Notes: generated by a model from the letters alone, not told the origin. A DNA stretch of 14,702 bases from Ochromonadaceae sp. CCMP2298 (GCA_026770595.1 MU634188.1:1-14702); one strand, 5' to 3'. Positions 6,552 to 13,420 are shown, numbered from the stretch's first letter. Translations and numbers: made by a program.

Positions 6552-6983
6552 CGAAAACAAGAATTCCGACCACCACCCCACGTACATGTCGACGACCGCC
6601 TGGCTCTTGATGGCACAGGGGAGGGCATCGGTGAGTCCCATCAGTTTGGTAGAGATCCTCTCGAACAGAAAGCACGAACTGGGAATGTAGACTCGTCGGG
6701 TCTCAATACACACCGTCCGATTGAAGTGGGATGCAAAACGCCGATACCAAGCGACCACGGTAGCGTAATCCTCGTTACTGGGAAGGGTCCGGTTCCTCTT
6801 CACCCACTTCATAAAGTATCGACTGCGATCGTAGCGCGGTCCGTGGGTGGGCCGAGCGGAAACGCGGAGGGGGGCGTGTGCGTCTCCCTCATGAACGAAT
6901 TGACCAACAGAAATGACCGATCCACAGTTGCAGTAGACTAAGCAACCATCGAAATATTGCTGGTCGTCGGAATGGGTGCGCAT
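6546..6983 (-). CDS. unknown 145-residue protein upstream of the capsid gene
   Basis: Not recognised. The N-terminal 30 residues include a Cys-rich stretch (CLVYCNCG). Residues 48-75 are strongly basic with Arg, Tyr and Trp (RYDRSRYFMKWVKRNR). The C-terminal half is a hydrophobic mixed region ending WWSEFLFSL. No catalytic motif is evident. The start is supported by CTATAGTAAG at 6991-7000, seven bases upstream, and the stop TGA falls in the capsid promoter motif. It is on the same strand as the capsid gene with 18 bases between the coding regions, so they could be co-transcribed, although each has its own motif. Confidence 0.6.
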   Translation of the reverse strand: MRTHSDDQQYFDGCLVYCNCGSVISVGQFVHEGDAHAPLRVSARPTHGPRYDRSRYFMKWVKRNRTLPSNEDYATVVAWYRRFASHFNRTVCIETRRVYIPSSCFLFERISTKLMGLTDALPCAIKSQAVVDMYVGWWSEFLFSL

Positions 6984-7617
6984 GTTTTGTCTTACTATAG
7001 GGGGTTAGATTTTGTTTCTGTTTAAGCTCGTCTCCATCGGCCACGGGGGAGTGGCACATACTCTGGGCCCATGTACGAATGCGCCCACCCGTATTCAACC
7101 CGCTGTGAAAAAAACACAGGGGGGCCATGGGGGTTTGGGGCACTTCCACTTCAATCTCATGTCGCCCATCGCTCAGGCCCCAGTCCCACATCAACCCAAT
7201 GACTTTACCCGCATCGATGGGGTAACAGGGGAGGGAGAATTTCAGCGGACCGACCCCTCGCGCGACGGTCCTTCGAGGCCAGGGTTGTCTCTCGGGGGGG
7301 ACGACCTTCGACACAGGGGGAACGAGGGCTTTGATTTCTTTGTGGAGAGACCAGTTCAGATCGGTCATCTCCGGCACATAATACACCACGTCGAGTGAGT
7401 GGAGTTGGCGGGGACCGGGGCGGCGGATGGCGTACACCGACACACACTCGGGGCCACACGTCGCGTCCAGGAGGGTTTCGGCAGTCCCCGTGAATACCCC
7501 CCTTCGCCAGTCATCATAGACCACGTCCCATGTCCCACCCATCAGTTGATCGAGAACGGCGCGCATACGACCACGGACCAAGCGCAATTGTTTATGAGGG
7601 ATGACTTCGGGGTACAT
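6889..7617 (-). CDS. unknown protein; C terminus ambiguous (possible -1 shift at a T7 run)
   Basis: Not recognised. The unshifted frame gives 242 residues and runs 95 bases into the next gene on the same strand, through that gene's promoter motif. Residues 1-165 look like real protein (WDVVYDDWRRGVF, HSLDVVYYVPEMTDLNW, VIGLMWDWGLSDG). At about residues 167-170 the minus strand has TGT TTT TTT CAC (T7 at 7108-7114), a U UUU UUU heptamer in register. A shift of -1 there gives a tail of about 28 residues containing EYGWAHSYMGPEYVPLPRG and a TAA at 7022-7024, ending before the next promoter. That tail looks more protein-like than the unshifted one. The start ATG 7617 is the first after the 59-base divergent promoter. 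A programmed shift, a mutation or a homopolymer sequencing error are all possible. Confidence 0.5.
   Translation of the reverse strand: MYPEVIPHKQLRLVRGRMRAVLDQLMGGTWDVVYDDWRRGVFTGTAETLLDATCGPECVSVYAIRRPGPRQLHSLDVVYYVPEMTDLNWSLHKEIKALVPPVSKVVPPERQPWPRRTVARGVGPLKFSLPCYPIDAGKVIGLMWDWGLSDGRHEIEVEVPQTPMAPLCFFHSGLNTGGRIRTWAQSMCHSPVADGDELKQKQNLTPYSKTKHAHPFRRPAIFRWLLSLLQLWIGHFCWSIRS
6991..7000 (-). promoter_or_regulatory. promoter-like motif before the 6546-6983 gene
   Basis: On the minus strand it reads CTATAGTAAG, followed by ACAAAAC and ATG 6983. It is a variant of the CTATGAGTAAG motif seen before the capsid, ATPase and two other genes. Confidence 0.5.
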
Positions 7618-7676
7618 GTGTGGAGGAGGGGGGGAGGGGTTGTGTTCAAGTTGTAACAGAGAGAGATAAAAAAACG
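7618..7676. promoter_or_regulatory. 59-base bidirectional promoter, purine-rich on the plus strand
   Basis: It separates ATG 7617 (minus) from ATG 7677 (plus). On the plus strand GTAACAGAGAGAGATAAAAA leads to the F-box-like gene and resembles the ATAACACAGAAAGAAGAA leader of the penton gene. On the minus strand the same core reads CTGTTACAACTTGAACACAA. A G-run block (GGAGGAGGGGGGGAGGGG) sits next to the minus-strand start. Confidence 0.4.
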
Positions 7677-8150
7677 ATGCATCCGCTCTTCACCGGGACC
7701 CTCATTGACGACCTACCGCGTGAATTGCAGCGAATCATAGCATCGTACCTGCCGCGCCAGCACCCCGTGGCCGTCCTTGCGCTGGTGAAGATCACCCAAT
7801 TCCAGACGCGCGTGGTGTGGTGGTACAGCAAAATTTACCAGATCGATCTGTATTGCATGAGGACGAGCGAGGGAGTACTAGACATACCTTACTACCCCCA
7901 GCTGGAACGGACCCAGGCGCTGTTTCATTGGCTCCAGGTTGAACGAGGGGGGGGGCACCACCGGACCATGGGGAAGGTCCCATCGAGGCATAGACTACTG
8001 ATGCTTTTGCGTAAGAAGGGCATCAAGGTGAAGAGGGGTCTGAGCACGTACCAACTCCACCTCACTCTGACGCAAGATAGGCAGCCCGTGCGGCGGTGGA
8101 CGCTGCAGCCCTCTTCCCTCGGCGCGTCGAGATGGGTCCGCGCAGATTAG
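7677..8150 (+). CDS. F-box-like protein with a possible SAP-like C-terminal motif
   Basis: A 157-residue protein starting MHPLFTGTLIDDLP. The first 45 residues follow the F-box pattern: L-P-x-E-L followed by I-I-A-S-Y-L and a Val/Leu-rich helix (DLPRELQRIIASYLPRQ). F-box proteins bind Skp1 and recruit targets to cullin ubiquitin ligases, and large eukaryotic DNA viruses often encode them; this would be a host-interaction gene. Residues about 100-127 (LLMLLRKKGIKVKRGLSTYQL) have the L-x-x-x-x-G...G-L-S-T-Y look of a SAP-type nucleic-acid-binding helix pair. An upstream in-frame ATG at 7620 lies in the G-rich promoter; the start at 7677 is preferred because it follows the conserved leader and gives the F-box at the usual N-terminal place. 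The last 89 bases overlap the integrase tail antisense. Confidence 0.55.
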   Translation: MHPLFTGTLIDDLPRELQRIIASYLPRQHPVAVLALVKITQFQTRVVWWYSKIYQIDLYCMRTSEGVLDIPYYPQLERTQALFHWLQVERGGGHHRTMGKVPSRHRLLMLLRKKGIKVKRGLSTYQLHLTLTQDRQPVRRWTLQPSSLGASRWVRAD

Positions 8151-9252
8151 CATCCTTGTTGTCCACACCTGATTTCGCCAGCATCCTCGCCCCCGCCGTC
8201 TTCCCCTTCCTCTTCGCGTCCGCCATCTCTCTTGCCTCGGCGTTCTTGTCGGTTCGCGTGTCTTTGGGGTCGATCGCGGCGTCACTGCTGAATTTGAGTT
8301 GATACGGGGCGTACGTCGGACCCAGAGTCTCACCCTGGAGCGTCGTTAATGTGATCCTATTCCCAGTGATGCTCTCGATGAGGTACTCCCGGTTACTCCA
8401 CACCGCCTCTGAACTGTCACCTCCGTACGACCTCTTCTTCGCCAGTGTGCGAACTCTCTGTCCAATTTTGTACTCCAAAGTCGTCGCGGTCGCTGCCCCC
8501 TTCGTTGTCACCCGCTGCTGCGACGTCGCCCCGTCCCACATCTGATCCGGGGTGCGTCCCGTTGTACTGTGCCTGGTTTCGTTATACATGTCGATCAACA
8601 TGGCCATTTCTTTCACACTGAGGTCGTGCTTCGTTTCAAGAGCCGTCCAGTACCTGAGAGCCAGTTGTTTGATGGTTTTGTGTAATCGTTCGACCACCGC
8701 GTTTTTATGAAGCTGGGTGGGCTCCGAAAAATACGTGGTGATGTTGTGCTTCTTGTACCAATCGAGCATGGGCTGTCTGTTAAACTCTTGGTCCGAGTTG
8801 ACATTTTGGGGGGGACCACCCATCTCCCTCGTCACCGTCTCCATCGCGGCCATGATTTGACCACCCGTTCGTCGTTTGGAGTTGGAGGACGCCATGGGGA
8901 CGATCCAGGCCTTTCTGGAATGCACGTCTATCGCGGAAAGCCACGCAGGCACCTTCACCTTCGCCGGAAAGAAGAGATCGTATTGAACCGATCGCAAATT
9001 CTCACTGGCAACGACACTCTGGTACGTCACCTTGCTCTCTCTCGGCGGCGGGGCAGTCTGCGCGTACACCGGCGACTCGCGGAGGACCTCAGTGACCTGT
9101 TTCAGCGTGAGGGGGACCCTTCCGTCGCGCAGTGCCTCCTCGCGCATCTTCTCCCACACCTTCGATGCTCCGGTCAGGGTCTTTGCAAACGTTTGGTTGA
9201 CAGCAGCTCGCTCGGACTCGGTGATGACTATCGGCTCTAGTTTCTTTCCCAT
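8062..9252 (-). CDS. retrovirus-type DDE integrase (rve family, polinton style)
   Basis: A 396-residue integrase that would join the linear viral DNA to host chromosomes. The catalytic core is clear: first Asp at about 92 in QYDLFFP, followed by LSAIDVHSRKAW; second Asp at 154 in VNSDQEF; catalytic Glu at 188 in NAVVERLHKTI. MYNETRHSTTGRTPDQMWDG follows, the usual N-x-x-x-H-x-x-x-x-x-x-P block of rve integrases. Residues about 260-325 (YKIGQRVRTLAKK ... YAPYQLKF) match the SH3-like C-terminal domain of polinton and chromovirus-type integrases. No HHCC zinc finger is seen at the N terminus. The tail is Arg, Ala and Lys-rich. The start ATG lies eight bases after GTTATGTAGT (9261-9270), a diverged promoter copy. 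The frame is intact and ends TGA, overlapping the F-box gene by 89 bases. Confidence 0.9.
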   Translation of the reverse strand: MGKKLEPIVITESERAAVNQTFAKTLTGASKVWEKMREEALRDGRVPLTLKQVTEVLRESPVYAQTAPPPRESKVTYQSVVASENLRSVQYDLFFPAKVKVPAWLSAIDVHSRKAWIVPMASSNSKRRTGGQIMAAMETVTREMGGPPQNVNSDQEFNRQPMLDWYKKHNITTYFSEPTQLHKNAVVERLHKTIKQLALRYWTALETKHDLSVKEMAMLIDMYNETRHSTTGRTPDQMWDGATSQQRVTTKGAATATTLEYKIGQRVRTLAKKRSYGGDSSEAVWSNREYLIESITGNRITLTTLQGETLGPTYAPYQLKFSSDAAIDPKDTRTDKNAEAREMADAKRKGKTAGARMLAKSGVDNKDANLRGPISTRRGKRAAASTAARAAYLASE

Positions 9253-9260
9253 TTTACACT

Positions 9261-9270
9261 ACTACATAAC
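9261..9270 (-). promoter_or_regulatory. diverged promoter-like motif before the integrase gene
   Basis: On the minus strand it reads GTTATGTAGT, eight bases before ATG 9252. It shares the GTTATG core with the copy at 4509-4519 but lacks the full GTAAG end. Confidence 0.35.
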
Positions 9271-9312
9271 AAAATCCTATTCGGGACTGTAGCATTGCGC
9301 CTTGAAGACGGC

Positions 9313-9741
9313 CTATTCCCGTGTCTTGCGCCCCCCATAACGATAATCTGTCCGGACCATCGCCTTTTTGTCGGGGCAGTAGGCGGTGACGCGGAGTCTT
9401 GCGCCGTTGTCGGTCCAGGTGGTCTTCTTCATTGCTACTGACTGCAAAACCTTATGGACGTCGATGAGCGTGACGCGCGCCGCCGTCTTCTTGGGTAGCT
9501 GGCGCGAATTGAGGAGAGCGCAGCCTGAGCCGATGTTGAGGGCGATGTAAGCCGTTTCGACGCGTGTAGCCGCCTTCAAATTCTCGCAGCTGAGCCGCTG
9601 GATGAGGCGGATCGTGCACTCACCCGGATTTGCGCGGATATACTGCTTTATGTGCATTCCTTCGCTATTGTAATCGTCGATGTCGGTATGCTGCTCGAAA
9701 CGGGTCGCGACGCCAGCGGTCGTGTGTCCGACATAATTGGC
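9313..9741 (-). CDS. GIY-YIG nuclease domain, distal part of the broken replication gene
   Basis: This stretch follows the TGA at 9742-9744 in the same frame as the helicase. Its first residues are ANYVGHTT, then VATRFEQH and, further on, RVETAYIALN and CALLNSRQLP. With the IYSI just before the TGA, this gives every landmark of a GIY-YIG domain: the GIY tyrosine, the YIG tyrosine (here YVG), the catalytic Arg in ATRF, the His, and the metal-binding Glu in VETAYI. An ATG exists at 9657, but a product from there would lack the YVG and Arg motifs and be catalytically dead. GIY-YIG domains cut DNA; at the end of a polymerase-helicase fusion it could nick or resolve replication intermediates, which is inference. 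The frame ends with TAG at 9313-9315. Confidence 0.7.
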   Translation of the reverse strand, partial: ANYVGHTTAGVATRFEQHTDIDDYNSEGMHIKQYIRANPGECTIRLIQRLSCENLKAATRVETAYIALNIGSGCALLNSRQLPKKTAARVTLIDVHKVLQSVAMKKTTWTDNGARLRVTAYCPDKKAMVRTDYRYGGRKTRE

Positions 9742-11565
9742 TCATCCCTTGGCGTCGTGTATGCTGTAAATTTCAGTGTGGCGATACATTTCGTCTTTCG
9801 TATCGATTTGATGAGGCGAGGGTCCTGCCCGGATTGATTTGTTACGGAAAGTCTTGTATCGCACGCTCTCGAAGTCGAAGTGCACGTCGCTCCACCTCTT
9901 CGCGCGGGACAGGGCGGTGTACAGATGACGCAGCTGCATGGCGCCCACGTCGGCCACCGAGTACTCAAAGTCCCATGTCGCTCCCTGGGCTCTGATCATC
10001 GTCACAGAATAGGCCGGCCCGAATCGCTTCAATTCAGCGGTTGGCACTTCGACCACGCGGCCATCGAGACTGAGAAGGGTCACTGCCTCATCTGTGACCT
10101 CCGTAACCCGAAATAGTTGAGAAGTGAAGACCCCTAGCCCAGGGATGCATTCGTTTGAGACGACCGGAGTACCGACGACAAAACCCCTGAACTTCGCTTT
10201 GTTGGTGCATTCGACCGTTTTGGCACCTCCCGTGTTAAACAAGGCCAATGACATATCCAGCTCGGGACGGAATCGCTTCCCCGTACAGAGATCCGCAGGG
10301 AGGCGCCCAGTTGAGAGGAGCGTCTGGAGGACGGAGTGGAGCGCGGTGTCGTATCGCGAACTGGCTTCCTTGTAATTGAGTTCCAGCATCCGACTATCGC
10401 AGAGGGTGCGGAGGAAGTCGGTCTCGAGGTAGGTGAACATCTTCCTGTTGGTGACAGGGAGGCACTGCTCTGGGTCGCCGAGGAGGATGAGTTTGGGCGG
10501 TGTCCGCTTCTGCACAAGGGCGAGGTCTCTGGCGCGGTACACCAGGAGGAGGTGCTCAGAGCTACAGGCGAACGCTTCGTCCACCACGATTGTCTTGCAA
10601 TGAGACGCCTTAGGGATGGCGGAGGCCGACGGGGCCCCAGCAGCAGTCTGGAAAAAGGAGTCGAATGTGTGACTGTCGACGACTCCGTTCTTCTTCAGGT
10701 TGTCGGTTGATTGGTTGGTAAAGGTCAACCCCAGCATCCCCCCTCCTTCGACCAGACTCCGGAAAAGGTAGGATTTACCAGTGCCTGCTGCCCCTGTCAC
10801 GAGTACCGATCTGAAGTCCTTGCAGAACACAACCGGGTCCACGTCGCGTTCGTTTGTCACGGTCCAGGCTGGGACAGGAGTGGCCCCCCGGCATTCGGTG
10901 TCGAAGGGGCGGCTCGCCTTGAGGTGGATGTGGGTGGTCTCGATCTGGAGCTGTCCGATGTGCTCCAGCTCTTTTTGGACACCAGTGGGGATGGTGTTCA
11001 CCGGCGCGACGAAGGGGGCGGTCAGGCGAAGGGTTATGGCGTCGGTATTGTACGATATGACTTCCGATCCCGGGTTGGCAGCCAGTAGCTCCTTTGACAG
11101 GGAGTGGAGGCGGATGTAGGTCTGGCAGATAACCTGGCGGTGCATGGGTAGGGCGGAATGGGTCTTGGCGACGGCGGATTCGCTCTGAACGAAATAGAGG
11201 CCCCCATCGGTGTCATTGGGAATGTGGTCAACGGTGCACAGTCTTCCCTTCTCCTCCTCGGCGACGACAGTAGCCGCACAGAAATCAAACGTTTCACAAA
11301 CGACAGCGCGAACGGTGCGCGTATGCCTGGACCCCCAGCTGCCGATGAAGTGGTTGATGAGCTGCTTTCTGTCGGATTCTTCAAAGGCGAAATCCGTGTA
11401 GATTCTCGCCACGAGCGCCTTGAAGTGATCGGCGGGTAGGGTAGTGTCCGCGAGGAGGCGGTGTGTCACATCGGACCACTCGATGATGCTTTCCGCGACG
11501 AGGTACCTTACGAATTCCAATGGTCTTAACCCAGCCGCGAAACCACCCAGCTCTCCCAGCAGAAA
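9742..11565 (-). CDS. family B DNA polymerase C-terminal palm fused to SF1 (Pif1/RecD-like) helicase
   Basis: The frame is open from just after a TAA (11566-11568) to a TGA (9742-9744), with a TTG but no ATG at its head, so it is not a normal separate gene. Counting from 11520: residues 51-61 RKQLINHFIG resemble polymerase motif B (K...N..YG); residues 126-160 with MHRQVICQTYIRLHS and SYNTDAI resemble motif C, with Y-N-T-D in place of Y-x-D-T-D. The helicase follows: Walker A GAAGTGKS at 243-250, Walker B IVVDEA at 311-316, motif III LLGDPEQCLP at 346-355, a SVTMIRAQGATWD motif V region near 505-517, and motif VI LYTALSRAK at 533-541. The last residues, EIYSIHDAKG, begin a GIY-YIG domain. All belong to one ancestral replication protein with the flanking pieces. 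Confidence 0.8.
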   Translation of the reverse strand, partial: FLLGELGGFAAGLRPLEFVRYLVAESIIEWSDVTHRLLADTTLPADHFKALVARIYTDFAFEESDRKQLINHFIGSWGSRHTRTVRAVVCETFDFCAATVVAEEEKGRLCTVDHIPNDTDGGLYFVQSESAVAKTHSALPMHRQVICQTYIRLHSLSKELLAANPGSEVISYNTDAITLRLTAPFVAPVNTIPTGVQKELEHIGQLQIETTHIHLKASRPFDTECRGATPVPAWTVTNERDVDPVVFCKDFRSVLVTGAAGTGKSYLFRSLVEGGGMLGLTFTNQSTDNLKKNGVVDSHTFDSFFQTAAGAPSASAIPKASHCKTIVVDEAFACSSEHLLLVYRARDLALVQKRTPPKLILLGDPEQCLPVTNRKMFTYLETDFLRTLCDSRMLELNYKEASSRYDTALHSVLQTLLSTGRLPADLCTGKRFRPELDMSLALFNTGGAKTVECTNKAKFRGFVVGTPVVSNECIPGLGVFTSQLFRVTEVTDEAVTLLSLDGRVVEVPTAELKRFGPAYSVTMIRAQGATWDFEYSVADVGAMQLRHLYTALSRAKRWSDVHFDFESVRYKTFRNKSIRAGPSPHQIDTKDEMYRHTEIYSIHDAKG

Positions 11566-12009
11566 TTAGCACTCGATGTGGTATTCGCCCGGGAGGAGGT
11601 CATTGTCGTCGGTGTAGGTCCACGCCGTCAGATTGGAAAAGACGCTGATGATGTTCCACAGATCAGTGCGGTCGTGGAGGATCGCTGTGTATTCGCGCAC
11701 GAAGTCGATGGTTACACAGTCCTTCAGTCTCGTCTTGGAAGTGGAGACGTCGTTCATGAGTGCGTTGCAAGGAGCGGAATCGAATATGCGATGAATGGCC
11801 ACTCCGAACTCGCTGTGGAACTGCTGGGTACTGTGCCCCTTTATTTCGCTATAGACGAGACCAGCGATGGTGCTGTAGCTCTGGTTTGCCCATGTCGAAA
11901 GGGTCGGGGGCAGGCGGGCGAGGAGGGCCTGACGCGCGAGGGGATCCGAGCTCTTCTCGAACACGCGCCGCGTCTGAGGACAACGGAAGGATCTTGATCT
12001 CGTCCACCC
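11566..12009 (-). CDS. DNA polymerase family B, motif A segment of the broken replication gene
   Basis: An open stretch bounded by a TGA at 12010-12012 and a TAA at 11566-11568, with no ATG at its head (a GTG lies at 11964). From about 11964 it reads like polymerase: residues 23-30 STWANQSY, 50-60 FHSEFGVAIHR, then VTIDFVREYTAIL at 84-96, where the Asp at 87 and Tyr at 92 fit motif A (D-x-x-x-x-Y). It ends in LLPGEYHIEC, a typical G-x-Y-x-I/V strand. The next frame-open codons after the TAA continue the same domain. The N-terminal neighbour (11849-13420) is in a frame one base apart, so a +1 shift between about 12009 and 11950 is needed to join them. Alone, this piece would be inactive. Confidence 0.65.
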   Translation of the reverse strand, partial: GWTRSRSFRCPQTRRVFEKSSDPLARQALLARLPPTLSTWANQSYSTIAGLVYSEIKGHSTQQFHSEFGVAIHRIFDSAPCNALMNDVSTSKTRLKDCVTIDFVREYTAILHDRTDLWNIISVFSNLTAWTYTDDNDLLPGEYHIEC

Positions 12010-13420
12010 TCAGACCGGTACGCTGCATGGTTCGGTGGATGAGAGAGCACATGTCGACTTTTGGGTCGTCGATCAATATAGTCCGGATGCTGTCATCAAG
12101 ACCGTCGATCTCGTCCACATCTCCGACCACTGCCACGTTTTTCGTATAATCGACGAACCAATCACTTGCGAGCAGCTGCAGGCAGTGGATGCTCTCCGTC
12201 TTGAGGATCCCCTTGCGATGGGCAGCATCGGATACACGACAGATGTGGTTGTCGATTATGACACCGACACACGCCACTCTCGACTGCTCGGGCTTGTACA
12301 AGGCGACGGTGTGACCCCCCGCGCTAGAGTAGAGATGGAGTGACACATCTCCCAGCGTCTGGACGAACGCGAGGATCTGGTCGGCCGTCGTCCCCCTCGT
12401 GGCATGGTCGAATCCGTCGATGAACGCGGTGAGTGCTCGATCGTGGGCGTACCCCCCCAACTCGTCGATGAGCCACTGGACGGCGCAGGTGTAGCCCGTG
12501 GGGGATGCGAGGGGACCCATGCTGCTGCTGAACATGCGGTGGGCATATCTCAACTGGTTCGCCGTTCGAATATCCGGTGTGTCGAAGAGGGGGATGTAGC
12601 GCAGTTTGGCCTTGCTGCGATCGATGCTGATGATGGTCAGGCGGGTTACTTCATGGACGGCAAATTTCTCGTAGAGGGTCAAGCTGTACATTCTCCCGAT
12701 CAATAATTTGAAATCCTTGTAACTGATGGTGTTATCAGTGGTGGCCGCCCCCAACGCGCGATTGTATTTGTTCGAAAATGTCTTCAGGACGTTCTTCTCA
12801 TCGAATGAATACATTGCGTCGTTCTTGCGATAACCAAGGGCTGCAAACTTTACACGCTGCCCCATCACGTCGTCGTCCGCGTACACGATGGGTTTGACGG
12901 AGGTAAGGTCCCTTATGAGGTCAGCGAACATCTCCGAAGAGGCATGGCGTGTCGTCAACTTTTTTGTGGCTAGGTCTTTGACTAGAATCGAAGCCGACCA
13001 TTTGATGGTTACATGCCCCTGCTGAGCCCGGTAGGCGCGATTGGCAATCGCGAATCCCTTGGCGGTCAGAGCATCGAGTCCCAGCGAACCCCCGATGACA
13101 CTATTCAGCTGGCTGGTGAACACCCTGAGTTGGGGGTTAGGGACAGCGCGAGTACCGGCGATCCTTCTTGCCACGAAGGCGTACACCCTCGGGTTGACCC
13201 TGCCGCTGAATTTCAAAGCCTTGAGAGCAGCCTTCGCGTCGAGGAGGAGCTGGGCACGTTTCGGGACGGTGGGAAGGTACTCGACATTGGAATCGACGAT
13301 GTGGCCTCGGAACTCCTTCGTGGTGAGCAGATTAAGAGCGGATGGCAGCGGTCCTGGGACATGCGTGTTGTACTCGCCGGGGAAGGCTTGGGCGAAACGG
13401 GCATGACCGGAAAGAGACAT
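11849..13420 (-). CDS. N-terminal region of the large replication protein (polymerase family B associated)
   Basis: A 523-residue frame upstream of the polymerase motifs on the same strand. Residues 1-300 are not recognisable: basic, with Leu-rich helices. Residues 309-398 (GYTCAVQWLIDELGG, GTTADQILAF, IIDNHICRVSD) look like a segment that precedes the palm in some virus and giant-virus family B polymerases, based on memory of the pattern (Cys, then G-x-T-x-x-Q-I, then N-H-x-x-x-x-D). I do not see canonical exonuclease DxE motifs. The coding signal continues to roughly residue 485; after that the frame becomes Pro/Arg-rich and looks like a shadow of the +1 frame. The start ATG 13420 follows TATACAACAACAAG, a leader like that of the divergent gene 13748 (GACAACAACAA). 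Confidence 0.65.
   Translation of the reverse strand: MSLSGHARFAQAFPGEYNTHVPGPLPSALNLLTTKEFRGHIVDSNVEYLPTVPKRAQLLLDAKAALKALKFSGRVNPRVYAFVARRIAGTRAVPNPQLRVFTSQLNSVIGGSLGLDALTAKGFAIANRAYRAQQGHVTIKWSASILVKDLATKKLTTRHASSEMFADLIRDLTSVKPIVYADDDVMGQRVKFAALGYRKNDAMYSFDEKNVLKTFSNKYNRALGAATTDNTISYKDFKLLIGRMYSLTLYEKFAVHEVTRLTIISIDRSKAKLRYIPLFDTPDIRTANQLRYAHRMFSSSMGPLASPTGYTCAVQWLIDELGGYAHDRALTAFIDGFDHATRGTTADQILAFVQTLGDVSLHLYSSAGGHTVALYKPEQSRVACVGVIIDNHICRVSDAAHRKGILKTESIHCLQLLASDWFVDYTKNVAVVGDVDEIDGLDDSIRTILIDDPKVDMCSLIHRTMQRTGLRVDEIKILPLSSDAARVREELGSPRASGPPRPPAPDPFDMGKPELQHHRWSRL

Noticed and set aside
8707-9240. Plus-strand open frame of 177 codons inside the integrase
   Set aside because: Antisense shadow of a well-supported integrase, with His/Arg/Gly/Leu-rich composition typical of shadows.
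10711-11088. Plus-strand open frames in the helicase region
   Set aside because: They lie antisense to clear helicase motifs and show no domain of their own.
11490-11590. Spliceosomal intron removing the TAA in the polymerase
   Set aside because: The GT...AG pairs I could find around it would make introns of only about 20-25 bases, and the sequence across the TAA reads as continuous protein.
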